Positions 1-8,098 are shown, counted from the stretch's first letter. The stretch is DNA of 34,258 bases from Hoeflea sp. BAL378 (GCF_000759435.1 NZ_JRJG01000054.1:1-34258), one strand, 5' to 3'. Notes: generated by a model not told the origin, from the letters alone. Translations and numbers: made by a program.

Positions 1-1
1 C

Positions 2-181
2 TGGCAGCCCGCGGCGCCGGCCCCGCACAGCCCGGCTGCCTATGCCGCGGCCCCGGCGCCTGAACCGGCCCAGCCCGCGCCCCGCCCGCACAACGCCGAC
101 GCGGTCGACCGCATCCGCCGCGACATGGAGGCGCTCAGGTCCCGGATCGACGTCTACGGCGCCGCGCGCCGCCACGGCTGA
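2..181 (+). CDS. C-terminal end of an unknown protein (partial)
   Basis: The window opens inside an open frame that reads to a TGA at 179-181; the start lies upstream of the window. The visible 59 residues are a low-complexity stretch rich in Ala and Pro (about residues 1-35) followed by a short charged, probably helical tail (DAVDRIRRDMEALRSRI) ending in YGAARRHG. Pro/Ala-rich linkers of this kind are common in GC-rich alphaproteobacteria and do not identify a family. It is on the same strand as folD, but a 217-bp gap separates them, so co-transcription is uncertain. No function is assigned. Confidence 0.55.
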   Translation, partial: WQPAAPAPHSPAAYAAAPAPEPAQPAPRPHNADAVDRIRRDMEALRSRIDVYGAARRHG

Positions 182-398
182 AGCCTCCGGCTCCGTTTTT
201 GACATCAGAGGACGCAAAGAGGCCATCGGCGCAGGCATGGGCTTCGTAGTGTCCCGCGGGCAGGGAGGCGCACAAGCGCTTGCCTCCGGCGGGGAGGGGG
301 AGTAGCTCCCGTCCTGCGCACACGCAGGGCGCGCCGGCGTTCCACGCCCAGCCGGGCGGATGGGCGGCGCTTGAGACCAGGATCGGGAAGGATCGGAC
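182..398. other. Intergenic region before folD
   Basis: No gene is supported here. An inverted repeat GGAGGC...GCCTCC (265-270 / 282-287) encloses the palindrome CAAGCGCTTG (273-282). It could be a weak terminator of the upstream gene or a regulator site, and nothing in the sequence decides between these. The ribosome binding site of folD, GGAAGGA, lies just before 399. Confidence 0.3.
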
Positions 399-1301
399 AT
401 GGCCAGGATCATCGACGGCAAGGCCGTCTCGGCGGACGTCATCGAACAGGTCACCAGGGCCAGCGCCGCGCTTGAAGCTGAGACCGGCGCCCGTCCGGGC
501 CTGGCCGTGGTGATCGTCGGCGACGATCCGGCCTCCCATGTCTATGTCTCCTCCAAGAGCCGCATGGCCAAGCAGTGCGGCTTCAAGTCGGTGCAGCACA
601 CGCTGCCCGAGGACACCTCGCAGCAAGAGCTCGAGGCGCTGGTGGCCAGCCTCAACGCCGACCCCGAGATCCACGGCATCCTGGTGCAACTGCCGCTGCC
701 CACCCATCTGGATTCCGACGCGGTGATCCAGTCGATCCGGCCCGACAAGGATGTCGACGGCCTGCATGTGGTCAATGCCGGCAAGCTGATGACGGGCGAC
801 CTCGACGGCGGTCTGATCTCCTGCACGCCCGCCGGCGCCATGCTGTTCGTGCGCCAGACCCACGGCCCGGATCTCTCCGGCCTCAACGCCGTCGTCATCG
901 GCCGCTCCAACCTGTTCGGCAAGCCGATGTCGGCGCTGCTGCTCGCCGCCAACGCCACCGTCACCACCGCGCACTCGCGCACGAAGGACCTGGCCGGCGT
1001 CTGCCGCAACGCCGATATCCTGGTCGCCGCCGTCGGCCGCCCGCAGATGGTCAAGGCCTCCTGGGTCAAGCCCGGCGCCACGGTGATCGACGTCGGCATC
1101 AACCGCATCGACGCGCCCGAGCGGGGCGAGGGCAAGACCCGCCTCGTCGGCGACGTGGCCTTCGACGAATGCGCCGAAGTGGCGGCCACCATCACCCCGG
1201 TCCCCGGCGGCGTCGGCCCCATGACCATCGCCATGCTGATGGCCAACACCGTCATCGCCGCCATGCGCGCGCACGGGCTGAAGCCGCCGAGCTTCGGATA
1301 A
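399..1301 (+). CDS. folD: FolD bifunctional methylenetetrahydrofolate dehydrogenase/cyclohydrolase
   Basis: This 300-residue enzyme interconverts 5,10-methylene-THF, 5,10-methenyl-THF and 10-formyl-THF with NADP in the cytoplasm, feeding purine and formyl-Met synthesis. The length is normal for the family. The family motifs are present in order: [13 protein letters not shown], which carries the catalytic Tyr and Lys of the cyclohydrolase/dehydrogenase site; GILVQLPLP; the folate-site motif PDKDVDGLH; the nucleotide-binding motif [11 protein letters not shown]; and PGGVGPMT near the C-terminus. The ATG at 399 follows a GGAAGGA ribosome binding site and gives the usual N-terminus ([11 protein letters not shown]). 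It stands apart from its neighbours as a single housekeeping gene, and the next gene converges on it from the opposite strand. Confidence 0.97.
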   Translation: MARIIDGKAVSADVIEQVTRASAALEAETGARPGLAVVIVGDDPASHVYVSSKSRMAKQCGFKSVQHTLPEDTSQQELEALVASLNADPEIHGILVQLPLPTHLDSDAVIQSIRPDKDVDGLHVVNAGKLMTGDLDGGLISCTPAGAMLFVRQTHGPDLSGLNAVVIGRSNLFGKPMSALLLAANATVTTAHSRTKDLAGVCRNADILVAAVGRPQMVKASWVKPGATVIDVGINRIDAPERGEGKTRLVGDVAFDECAEVAATITPVPGGVGPMTIAMLMANTVIAAMRAHGLKPPSFG

Positions 1302-1410
1302 GGGCGTTTCGGCGCGCGGTGAGGGGGTAGGCCACTGTTAGTGGTTGAGGTGTTTGCTGCCGCTGATTGCGGCGAATGGCAGCACGGAGTTCACAGCGCC
1401 TAATTTGCCG

Positions 1411-2295
1411 CTAGTTGAATATCTCAACCGGTGCCGTAAAATCTTGCAACGCTTCTGCCGAGAACTTCCATTCAGTCGCGTTCGTCTCTTTGCCGCCATC
1501 CAAGCTTCTGATGGTTGCCCAATTGGCTTTTCCCGTGGCTGGCGCGATACCATCGGCACCGAATACTTGCTGTTGGTAAATAGCAATTGTTTCCCTTGCT
1601 TCGGGAGACATAATTGGATCGCCGTTCTCATTTAGAACGAAGGAATCGATTGCGCCTGGCTCCAAACCCAACGATTTCATGGCGCCGCGCGTGGTGGCAT
1701 CAATCGCAAGAGCCCCCCAGAATTTTGCCGCGTCGGGATTTCCAGCTTTGCGCAGTTGAGCGGATAGTTCTGTGGACACGAGAGCCACACTTCCATAGTC
1801 ACCCCTCGCAATCGCATTCGAAAAAAGCGTTGCCGTTTCCTCACTCTTCGCCATGAGGCCAGGGTTGTTGCCGAAAGCGGCGTTCCAGTATTGTGAGTTT
1901 GAGAATTTGCTCCCAGGTTCCCAAAGGGCGACGAACACGGGTTCGAAGTCGTTAAATACAACTTCAGGCGCAGAGCAGATTTTCGACCCAATATTCGAAC
2001 GCACGTACATTCCGGAATCGTCTCTGGCTCGGTACCTTATTGAATTACCGCAGGACTCCACTTCAGTCTGGAACCGCCCCGCAGCAATCCATTGCCCTTC
2101 GGCGGGAGTCCAATTCGTCTCATCCCGACTTTTCTCGACAAGCGCGTTAATTGGTACCCCTCGAACGGATTTCGTGACAATTACGATCACATCTGCTCTT
2201 GCTGCAGTTAGGAACACGATGCCTGAGAGCCCAATCAGGATTGGGACTAGCATCACGCTATTGAGCTTGCTCACCAGTCGCCTCATGATCATCAT
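1411..2295 (-). CDS. Exported hypothetical protein, low-GC two-gene module
   Basis: This 294-residue protein belongs to no family I recognise. Residues about 10-35 form a hydrophobic segment ending in TAARA|D, a plausible Sec signal peptide, so the mature protein is probably periplasmic. The middle (about residues 140-205, with TATLFSNAIARGDYGSVAL) looks alpha-helical and repeat-like. The mature part has two Cys, near residues 82 and 107, which could form a disulfide. The start is uncertain: ATG codons occur at residues 1, 2 and 4, and none has a clear ribosome binding site. That fits translation coupled to the upstream gene at 2258-3049, which it overlaps by 38 bases. Base composition is clearly more AT-rich than folD or the genes beyond 3300, suggesting acquisition by transfer. 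It converges on folD. Confidence 0.7.
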   Translation of the reverse strand: MMIMRRLVSKLNSVMLVPILIGLSGIVFLTAARADVIVIVTKSVRGVPINALVEKSRDETNWTPAEGQWIAAGRFQTEVESCGNSIRYRARDDSGMYVRSNIGSKICSAPEVVFNDFEPVFVALWEPGSKFSNSQYWNAAFGNNPGLMAKSEETATLFSNAIARGDYGSVALVSTELSAQLRKAGNPDAAKFWGALAIDATTRGAMKSLGLEPGAIDSFVLNENGDPIMSPEARETIAIYQQQVFGADGIAPATGKANWATIRSLDGGKETNATEWKFSAEALQDFTAPVEIFN

Positions 2296-3049
2296 CCGGG
2301 ATTATTATTAGCCTGACATCGATCTTTTGAACCTTGTCGACCTGCTTGTCCTGCGTTTTACGGCAAATGTTCCACCGATCGCAAAGCGGTAGTAGTAACA
2401 TTGCGGTGATCCAAGCAAATATTATGACGAAACAGATAGCGAAACCCAAGCCTATAATGCGCAGATAATTGGAGAATATAAAACCCTCCAGTGTCCAACT
2501 GTCTGTCAAGAGCATTTGCGCCCCACCGTCTGCGGTGTTGCTCGCCGGATTGTAAGAGACATGGAGGGGGGTATTAGCTTCGCCAAGGCCAAATCGGTAA
2601 GCAACCGAGCCACCTGGCGGGATAAGCGCTCTCGCTTTATAACCCTTGTTGTCAACCTTCTCTGGCATGGTCGGTGACGAGACATTGCCTACGCGAAGCG
2701 CGGCGGCTTCCCCCAGTATGTCTGGAATCTTTGTGAAACAATTCGGAGCCTCCACAGAACGAAATTTTTCATCATAGCATTCGATAACAAATGTTCCGAC
2801 ATTCAGTAATTTAAACAGAGATTTGTTTTCAAAATAGACCTCTGCGATCGGTACGTCGTTTTTGACATCGTAGACAATTTCATACTGCACGATCCAGACG
2901 TTTTTTGCATTCTCAATCGCCGTATTGAACATCCACCCCAATAGGGAAACCAACAGTGCAAGTATGTAAGGGGCTGAAGATTCTTTGAATATATTGATCA
3001 TAGGAAATACATAATGTGTGACGGCTCGCTTGGAAAATCCCACAACCAT
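2258..3049 (-). CDS. Membrane hypothetical protein with a probable periplasmic domain
   Basis: This 263-residue protein is of unrecognised family. It has one hydrophobic helix near residues 26-44 (PYILALLVSLLGWMF), a domain of about 150 residues with mixed strands and two Cys in the segment ECYDEK...NCF, a second long helix near 200-225 (IIGLGFAICFVIIFAWI) and a charged tail of about 40 residues. The likely topology is two membrane spans with the middle domain outside the cytoplasm and the tail inside. GAGGA directly abuts the ATG at 3049, so the GTG two codons later (3043) has better spacing and may be the real start; ATG at 3001 has no ribosome binding site. It overlaps the exported protein gene by 38 bases, so the two are probably made together. 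Low GC compared with the rest of the window. Confidence 0.7.
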   Translation of the reverse strand: MVVGFSKRAVTHYVFPMINIFKESSAPYILALLVSLLGWMFNTAIENAKNVWIVQYEIVYDVKNDVPIAEVYFENKSLFKLLNVGTFVIECYDEKFRSVEAPNCFTKIPDILGEAAALRVGNVSSPTMPEKVDNKGYKARALIPPGGSVAYRFGLGEANTPLHVSYNPASNTADGGAQMLLTDSWTLEGFIFSNYLRIIGLGFAICFVIIFAWITAMLLLPLCDRWNICRKTQDKQVDKVQKIDVRLIIIPDDDHEATGEQAQ

Positions 3050-3185
3050 TCCTCGCCCATTGGCAAAGATAGCATTTATTCTAGATATAATTGTATTATA
3101 ATATCAGTGTATTCAACATAGAATTGGTGGTCTGCTGTTTGAAAAACGGAAAATGTAAATTTTCGGTCTTTCACACCCCCAATCT

Positions 3186-3233
3186 CCCCATCACTCCGCC
3201 GCCTGCTCCGCCCCCCTGCGCCCCGGCTTGCGC
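3186..3233. repeat. Left copy of a 48-bp direct repeat matching the 3' end of aglR
   Basis: This segment matches 16861-16908 at 46 of 48 bases in the same orientation; the differences are at the 33rd and 45th bases. In the right copy the sequence encodes the last residues and stop of AglR on the minus strand. Here it lies in non-coding DNA between the low-GC module and the GntR gene. The two copies bracket the whole catabolic cluster of 3302-16628. Confidence 0.8.
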
Positions 3234-3301
3234 CCCTCTCCCCATCGCCTACACACCCGGGGCAGGGTCCGATTTCCAGCACAACTTGCTGGGCAGGCGA
3301 C

Positions 3302-4138
3302 CTAGCTTTCCCCGACCGTCGGAAAGGGAGTGACGGACCAGGGGGAGATGTTTTCGGCCTTCATCAACCGCCGCTCGCCGACGCCGGAAATGCTGAAGAT
3401 GAAATCGCAGGCGCGATAGGTCTGCTGCCAGCAATCGAAGGCAATATCATTGGCGGTGAAGCTCACGCCGCGAATGCGCACCACAAGCTCGTCGCCACCG
3501 ATATTCAGGTGGTGCTGTTCGGTGCGGGAAGGTTGCACAACTTCGAAGAACTGCTCGATATGGGCATCGTTCAGCCCATGGTTTTCGAAGAGAAAGCGGT
3601 AGAGTGAGCCACCGTTGGCAAGTCTGTCCTGATCGAGGCTCGGCACGAGGTGGAGCGGCAGAATGGCGCGTTCCAGAATGGCCGGCTTGTCGCGCAAGCT
3701 TCTCAGCCGAACGATTTCCCAGACTGGTTGGCCCTGTGGGATCGACAGCGCATCGGCGACACCCTGGCTGGGCAGCCCGACGGCGAGGTGAACAAGCTTC
3801 GTGGCCATGTCCGCAGGGCGCGTGGCGGTCGACAGCGTCTGGAGAAACTCGCCGGGCCGGCTTGGTTCCATCATGATCCGCCGTTCGGCAACGAAGGTGC
3901 CGACACCCTGATGGCGCACAATTCGTCCTTCCCGCTCGAGCCTTTCCAGGGCGTGGCGGACCGAGATCATGCTGACGCCGGAGAGCTCCCCCAGCTCGGA
4001 AATACTGGGCAGCTTGTCGCCGGGCTGCAGGCCGCGCTCACGGATCAGGTCCAGCACGGCATCATAGACGACCTGATAGCGCAGCTTTCCCGGTTCGGCC
4101 CCGTCGGCCCGTGCTGTTCTGGCCTTTTTCTCAGTCAA
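3302..4138 (-). CDS. GntR-family transcriptional regulator, HutC/UTRA subfamily
   Basis: A DNA-binding regulator with an N-terminal winged helix-turn-helix (about residues 17-80 from the chosen start: YDAVLDLIRERGLQPGDKLP, then SVRHALERLEREG and VGTFV). The C-terminal UTRA-type effector domain has the typical elements FLQTLS, VWEIVRLR and a DNxAFDCWQ-like stretch near the end. UTRA domains bind small ligands, often phosphosugars or catabolic intermediates. The frame stays open into the nagB-like gene, so the start needs a choice. TTG at 4138 leaves 16 residues before the HTH and has GGA 8 bases upstream; GTG at 4186, preceded by AAAGAG, is the alternative. It is last in a leftward set with the deaminase and kinase genes and is the likely regulator of the cluster. 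Whether it represses or activates cannot be seen. Confidence 0.88.
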   Translation of the reverse strand: MTEKKARTARADGAEPGKLRYQVVYDAVLDLIRERGLQPGDKLPSISELGELSGVSMISVRHALERLEREGRIVRHQGVGTFVAERRIMMEPSRPGEFLQTLSTATRPADMATKLVHLAVGLPSQGVADALSIPQGQPVWEIVRLRSLRDKPAILERAILPLHLVPSLDQDRLANGGSLYRFLFENHGLNDAHIEQFFEVVQPSRTEQHHLNIGGDELVVRIRGVSFTANDIAFDCWQQTYRACDFIFSISGVGERRLMKAENISPWSVTPFPTVGES

Positions 4139-4223
4139 GGATCCGCGTGCCCCTCTTGCGTGCAATCGCCCACTTGTAAGCCGCACTGGTCTCTTTATCA
4201 AACTGAATGACGCCCGCCTGCCT

Positions 4224-4985
4224 CTAGATGGTGGCGCTGCCGCGGGTTGCCAGACCCTGGTTTCCAGCGCCGACCGACGAAACATCCCGCAACACCGTCA
4301 GATCCGGATGGCCGACCAGGGCGGTGACGGAGCGGTTGGGGTCGGGCTTGCCGCATAACAGGGCCTGCAGTGCATCGTCCTTGCCTTGGCCCGATACCAG
4401 AAGCAACAGCTTTCGCGCCTTGAAAACGGTCGCGACACCCATGGTCAGGCCATGGTCCGGCACGTCGCCGGGATCGGCATAGAGGCCTCCCTGCGCCGCG
4501 CGCGTGCTCTCGGTCAGGCGCACGCGATGGGTTTCAAGGCTCCAGTCGTCGCCCGGTTCGTTGAAGGCGACATGACCGTTGCGACCCAGGCCCAGAATTG
4601 CCAGATCGAGACCGCCGGCTGCCGCGATCGCGGCGTCAAAGGCGCGGCACTCGGCCTCCGCATCCGGCGCGTCGCCTTGCAGAAGCCGCAGCTTGTCCGG
4701 CGCAACGCCCATCGGACCGAACGCGTTCGCCATCAGGAACCCCGCGTAGCTGCCCGGATCGGCAATCCCCTTGCCTTCGAACTCGTCGAGATTGAAGAAG
4801 CGGGCGGCGTGAAGGTTCACGGTCCCTTCGGATTGACGGGTCGCCAGTTGCCGGTAGAGACCAAGCGGCGTTTCACCGGTCGGCAGCGCGATGACGGCGG
4901 CGGGCTTTTCCTCAAGCAGGTTCGCGACATAATCGGCCGCCGCCTCGTCCATGGCGGCACGCCCGGTAAAATTCAGGATTTTCAT
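4224..4985 (-). CDS. nagB: Glucosamine-6-phosphate deaminase/isomerase family protein (NagB-like)
   Basis: This 253-residue cytoplasmic enzyme is of the NagB family, whose standard reaction is glucosamine 6-phosphate to fructose 6-phosphate and ammonia. Visible motifs are LPTGETPLGLY (phosphate binding, about 35-44), NLDEF with Asp67 (equivalent to Asp72 of E. coli NagB) and LGLGRNGHVAFNEP with His138 and Glu143 (equivalent to His143 and Glu148). The position of E. coli Asp141 is Asn136 here. From memory, Asn also occurs there in some other bacterial family members, so loss of activity cannot be inferred. It starts 24 bases after the kinase gene stops, so they are in one operon. No nagA or N-acetylglucosamine kinase is nearby, so the true substrate may be a different amino sugar phosphate. 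Confidence 0.85.
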   Translation of the reverse strand: MKILNFTGRAAMDEAAADYVANLLEEKPAAVIALPTGETPLGLYRQLATRQSEGTVNLHAARFFNLDEFEGKGIADPGSYAGFLMANAFGPMGVAPDKLRLLQGDAPDAEAECRAFDAAIAAAGGLDLAILGLGRNGHVAFNEPGDDWSLETHRVRLTESTRAAQGGLYADPGDVPDHGLTMGVATVFKARKLLLLVSGQGKDDALQALLCGKPDPNRSVTALVGHPDLTVLRDVSSVGAGNQGLATRGSATI

Positions 4986-5009
4986 GACAATCTCTTCTCG
5001 TATGCGGGG

Positions 5010-6446
5010 CTAATCCGACTTCGCGCTTCCACGGGCGATGACGGGATAAAGCGACAGGAAGCGCGCATAGGCGCCCTCGTAGAACGTCGCCGTATCGGAG
5101 GGCCGAAGGACCGTCTTGTCAGGCAGCTGGACGGAGAGCTGCTCGCCGGCCAGCGCAGCCGCACCGATCGCGGCGGAAGAATCGTAGCCGAAGACCTGCA
5201 CCGAGCGGCCGCTCGCGTCCGCAAACATCTGTACCAGCGACGGATTGCGCGCCAGCCGGCCGGACAGCATCACATGGCGCACCGGCCAGGTTTCGGACAG
5301 GACATCCAGGCAGCGGCGGATCTCGAAGATCACACCCTCCAGATAGGCGCGCGCCAGATCGCCGCGCGTGGTCGCGACGCTGAATCCATGGAATACGCCC
5401 ATCAGCGATGTGTCCCACAGCGCGCCCTGTTCGCCGCCGCCGGTCATATAGGGCGCGCAGCTCACCCCGTTCGCCCCGGCACGGCTGCCGAGCGCTTCGG
5501 TCTCAAGGGCCTCGGCGGAAAGGCCAAGGATGCGGCCGAGCCAGGCGAAGCCGATGCCGGTCGACAGCAGATCCATCTCCCGTCCATACCACCCGGACAC
5601 CACATGCGGCGTGAGGAGATAGCGCGATCTGGAATCGAGGTGGCTGGCCGGGGTGGCGCCGAAGATGATGGCGCTGGACCCCATCGCAATCGAGGCGCTG
5701 TTGGCATTGAGTCCCGTCATGGCGAAAGCACCGGCAGCCGAATCCGCCGCGCCGGCATAGACCGGCAGACCGGCCCGCAAGCCGAAGGCTTCGGCAACCG
5801 CCGGAACAAGCGTCCCGGCGACGGCAGTCGTCGGCAGCACCTCTGGCAGAAGCGCCATCGGCAAGTTCCAGATGGCGCAGAGGCTCGCGTCCCAGGTCTC
5901 CGTTTCCAACGCAAAGACGCCGTAGCCGGCGGCTGTCGAAGGATCGGTCACAGCCCGCCCGGTCAGCGCATGGACAATATAGTCCTTGGCTGAAAGGATC
6001 CGCCGGACATCGCCGCTGCGATCCTTGAAATGATGGAGGAATTGCGGGGCGAGATAGCGTCCGTCCACCGGCATGCCGGTGCGGGCATAGACGCGTGCAT
6101 GCAGGCCGTTCTCCAGCCTTTCGGCGGCCATGCGATCGGCGCGGCTATCCTGCCAGGTGATGGCCGGGCCGATACAGGCGCCTGTTTCATCGAGGCAGAC
6201 GAGTGTGGGCATCTGGCCGGCGACCGAGATGGCGCCAATCTTTTCTGTGCAACCGGCAGGCAGGGCGGCGATCGCCTGCCCGAGCCCGCGGAGCCAGTCC
6301 GCTGGCTCCTGCTCCGCCTGGCCCGCATGTATCGATATCGTGGGATGGGCGGCGCCCGATTCGCCCCGCACCACTCCTTTGCCATCCAGCACGACGAGCT
6401 TGACAGCCGATGTGCCGAGATCAATTCCCAAACGCCAGTCCGTCAT
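5010..6446 (-). CDS. FGGY-family carbohydrate kinase, xylulokinase-like
   Basis: A 478-residue cytoplasmic sugar kinase of the FGGY family, normal in length. It has the N-terminal phosphate-loop motif GIDLGTSAVKLVV (residues 7-19), the substrate-loop motif TWQDSRAD (about 97-104), KDYIVHALTG (about 154-163) and AGAADSAAGAF, where Asp235 matches the catalytic base of E. coli xylulokinase. The C-terminal nucleotide-binding part is HVMLSGRLARNPSLVQMFAD and AAIGAAALAG. The overall pattern is nearest xylulokinase, but FGGY members act on many ketoses and polyols, so the sugar is not settled. The start has GGAAGG nine bases upstream. It leads a tight kinase-deaminase-regulator set and follows the aminotransferase gene after a 212-bp gap with two hairpins. 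Confidence 0.88.
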   Translation of the reverse strand: MTDWRLGIDLGTSAVKLVVLDGKGVVRGESGAAHPTISIHAGQAEQEPADWLRGLGQAIAALPAGCTEKIGAISVAGQMPTLVCLDETGACIGPAITWQDSRADRMAAERLENGLHARVYARTGMPVDGRYLAPQFLHHFKDRSGDVRRILSAKDYIVHALTGRAVTDPSTAAGYGVFALETETWDASLCAIWNLPMALLPEVLPTTAVAGTLVPAVAEAFGLRAGLPVYAGAADSAAGAFAMTGLNANSASIAMGSSAIIFGATPASHLDSRSRYLLTPHVVSGWYGREMDLLSTGIGFAWLGRILGLSAEALETEALGSRAGANGVSCAPYMTGGGEQGALWDTSLMGVFHGFSVATTRGDLARAYLEGVIFEIRRCLDVLSETWPVRHVMLSGRLARNPSLVQMFADASGRSVQVFGYDSSAAIGAAALAGEQLSVQLPDKTVLRPSDTATFYEGAYARFLSLYPVIARGSAKSD

Positions 6447-6562
6447 GCTGCAGGGCCTTCCGCCAGTTCATCAGGAATTGCGTCATAACAAAGATTGCCG
6501 GCGTTGTGAGGGATTGCGGTCAAGGTCCGTCACTCGCCGGCTCTTTGGGTGGCGCTCGCTGG

Positions 6563-6598
6563 TGCGCCTCTCTCCCGACGCGGGCAACGAGAGGCGCA
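6563..6598. repeat. Inverted repeat (hairpin 1) between aminotransferase and kinase genes
   Basis: Perfect 10-bp arms TGCGCCTCTC (6563-6572) and GAGAGGCGCA (6589-6598) around a 16-base loop. With the next hairpin it fills much of the 212-bp gap. It has no T-run in either direction, so it may be an attenuating or RNA-stabilising element rather than a full terminator. Confidence 0.55.
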
Positions 6599-6604
6599 TC
6601 TTGG

Positions 6605-6638
6605 CCCTCGCCCCGCCGGAAACCATGCGGGGCGAGGG
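6605..6638 (-). terminator. Strong hairpin just after the aminotransferase gene
   Basis: Perfect 11-bp arms CCCTCGCCCCG (6605-6615) and CGGGGCGAGGG (6628-6638) around a 12-base loop, 20 bases past the stop of the aminotransferase gene in its direction of transcription. There is no T-tract, so it may be a partial terminator or a 3'-end stabiliser that lowers expression of the kinase-nagB-gntR genes downstream. Confidence 0.5.
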
Positions 6639-6658
6639 AGTTGTGAGGCGCTGCGCGA

Positions 6659-8002
6659 TCAGGCGGCGCGGATCAGCTTCGCAACTTCGCGGGCCGCTTC
6701 GAGCGTGCGGTCCACATCATCATTGGTGTGGGCAAAGGTGATGAACAGGTTCTCGAACGCACCCGGGTGGAACAGGATGCCGCGATCGAGCATGCCTTCC
6801 CACCAGATGCGGAAGAGGTCGTGGTTCGCACAGCGGGCGGCATCGCGGTAGTTGTGGATGTCGTGCTCCGTGAACCAGACCTGATAGACCGCTCCCATGC
6901 CGACCACGCGCGTGGAAATCCCGGCGCTGTTGAAGACCTCGATGAGCCCGAGGCGCAGGCGGTCGGACACCGCGTCGAGCGAATCGTAGAAGCCCGGCTG
7001 CGAGAGGATGTCGAGCGTCGCATTGGCCGAGGCCACGGCAATCGTATTGCCTGCATAGGTGCCGGCGATCGAGACGCGGCCGTCGGCGACGAGAGACATG
7101 ATGTCCTTGCGGCCGCCCATGGCCGCGACCGGAAAGCCGCCGCCAATGCCCTTGGCGAAGGTCGACAGGTCAGGCGTCACGCCAAGGCGGGCCTGGGCGC
7201 CGCCGAGCGCCAGGCGGAAGCCGGTGATGACTTCGTCGAAGATCAGAAGGATGCCGTGCTTGGCGGTCAGCTCGCGCATGGCCTCCAGATAGCCCGGATG
7301 CGGCAGGATACAGCCCGTGTTGCACATCACCGGCTCGGTGAGCACGGCGGCGATGTCGTGGCCTTCGCGCTCAATGACCGCGCGCAGCACGTCGATGTCG
7401 TTCCACGGCAGGATGATCAGGCCTTCGGCGATGCCCTCGGGCATGCCGGGACCCTGCGGGATAGCGCGCGGTGCATCGTCCGGCCCGGAAGTGTCGGGAT
7501 CGGGATGCTTGCTCCAGTACACGCCATCCGAAAAGCCGTGATACATGCCCTCGAAGCGGATGACCTTCTTGCGACCGGTGAAGGCGCGGGCGAGACGCAC
7601 GCTGTAAAGCACTGCTTCCGTCCCGGTGTTGCAGAGACGAACCTGCTCGAGTGACGGCACCGCGGCGATCAGCTTGTGCGCCAGAACCGTTTCCGGCTGG
7701 CTCGGCATGGCAAAGACCGTCCCCACCTCGCGAATGGCGCGCACGACGGCTTCCGTCACCTTCTCGGGGCGGTGGCCGAGCAGCATCGGGCCGAGGCCTA
7801 TCAGATAGTCGATATACTCATTGCCGTCTGCATCCCAGACGCGGGCGCCTTCGCCGCGTTCGACGAAGAGCGGATGCGGCAGCCAGCCGGACCACGTGGC
7901 GCGGGCCGTGGAATTGACCCCACCCGGGATGACCTCGCAGGAGCGTTCGAAGAGCTGCCGGCTCTTCTCATAGCGGTTACTGGAATAAGCGGCGACAGGC
8001 AT
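6659..8002 (-). CDS. Class III PLP aminotransferase of the glutamate-1-semialdehyde aminomutase type
   Basis: A 447-residue PLP enzyme. The N-terminal block IPGGVNSTARA and DADGNEYIDYLIGLGPMLLGH is typical of the GSA-aminomutase branch. The cofactor-site motifs follow: GTEAVLYSVRLAR, RFEGMYHGFSDG, FDEVITGFR (Asp holding the pyridine nitrogen) and TFAKGIGGGFPVAAMGG (Lys forming the Schiff base). The open frame extends to 8098, but ATG at 8002 is chosen because GGAGGAAGAC stands directly before it. Alphaproteobacteria make 5-aminolevulinate by HemA (C4 route), so this is probably a catabolic transaminase and not hemL. GSA-type enzymes that act on beta-amino acids are known, one of them from Mesorhizobium. 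It lies downstream of the transporter genes and probably has its own promoter. Confidence 0.9.
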   Translation of the reverse strand: MPVAAYSSNRYEKSRQLFERSCEVIPGGVNSTARATWSGWLPHPLFVERGEGARVWDADGNEYIDYLIGLGPMLLGHRPEKVTEAVVRAIREVGTVFAMPSQPETVLAHKLIAAVPSLEQVRLCNTGTEAVLYSVRLARAFTGRKKVIRFEGMYHGFSDGVYWSKHPDPDTSGPDDAPRAIPQGPGMPEGIAEGLIILPWNDIDVLRAVIEREGHDIAAVLTEPVMCNTGCILPHPGYLEAMRELTAKHGILLIFDEVITGFRLALGGAQARLGVTPDLSTFAKGIGGGFPVAAMGGRKDIMSLVADGRVSIAGTYAGNTIAVASANATLDILSQPGFYDSLDAVSDRLRLGLIEVFNSAGISTRVVGMGAVYQVWFTEHDIHNYRDAARCANHDLFRIWWEGMLDRGILFHPGAFENLFITFAHTNDDVDRTLEAAREVAKLIRAA

Positions 8003-8065
8003 GTCTTCCTCCGTTTCGACTCCGGGTGCCGCCACCCACTGTGACGGCTCCCCGCTGAACTTTGC

Positions 8066-8098
8066 ATACTGTGTATAATGATTCAGAACAGACGTCAA
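8066..8098 (-). promoter_or_regulatory. Possible promoter with operator ATAC-N3-GTAT for the aminotransferase gene
   Basis: In the 120-bp gap between the ATPase and aminotransferase genes, the minus strand reads TTGACG (8098-8093), then 15 bases, then TATACA. The -10-like TATACA overlaps an inverted repeat ATAC-TGT-GTAT at 8066-8076. A repressor bound there would block the promoter. The spacing is shorter than ideal, so this is a candidate only. The symmetrical AT-rich core resembles sites of GntR/HutC regulators, and one such regulator is encoded at the end of the same gene run. Confidence 0.4.

Noticed and set aside
1330-1346. Short inverted repeat CCACT-N3-AGTGG between folD and the converging low-GC gene.
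   Set aside because: Only a 5-bp stem with no T-run; too weak to call a terminator.
3076-3333. Short frames on both strands over the left repeat.
   Set aside because: They arise from the duplicated aglR end in the wrong frame or strand and from Pro-rich GC text; no start signal.
4386-5993. A 535-residue plus-strand frame opposite the NagB-like and kinase genes.
   Set aside because: Antisense shadow; both sense genes show complete family motifs.
6659-8002. hemL for 5-aminolevulinate synthesis.
   Set aside because: Alphaproteobacteria use the C4 route, and the context is catabolic; the family branch is shared but the role is unlikely.
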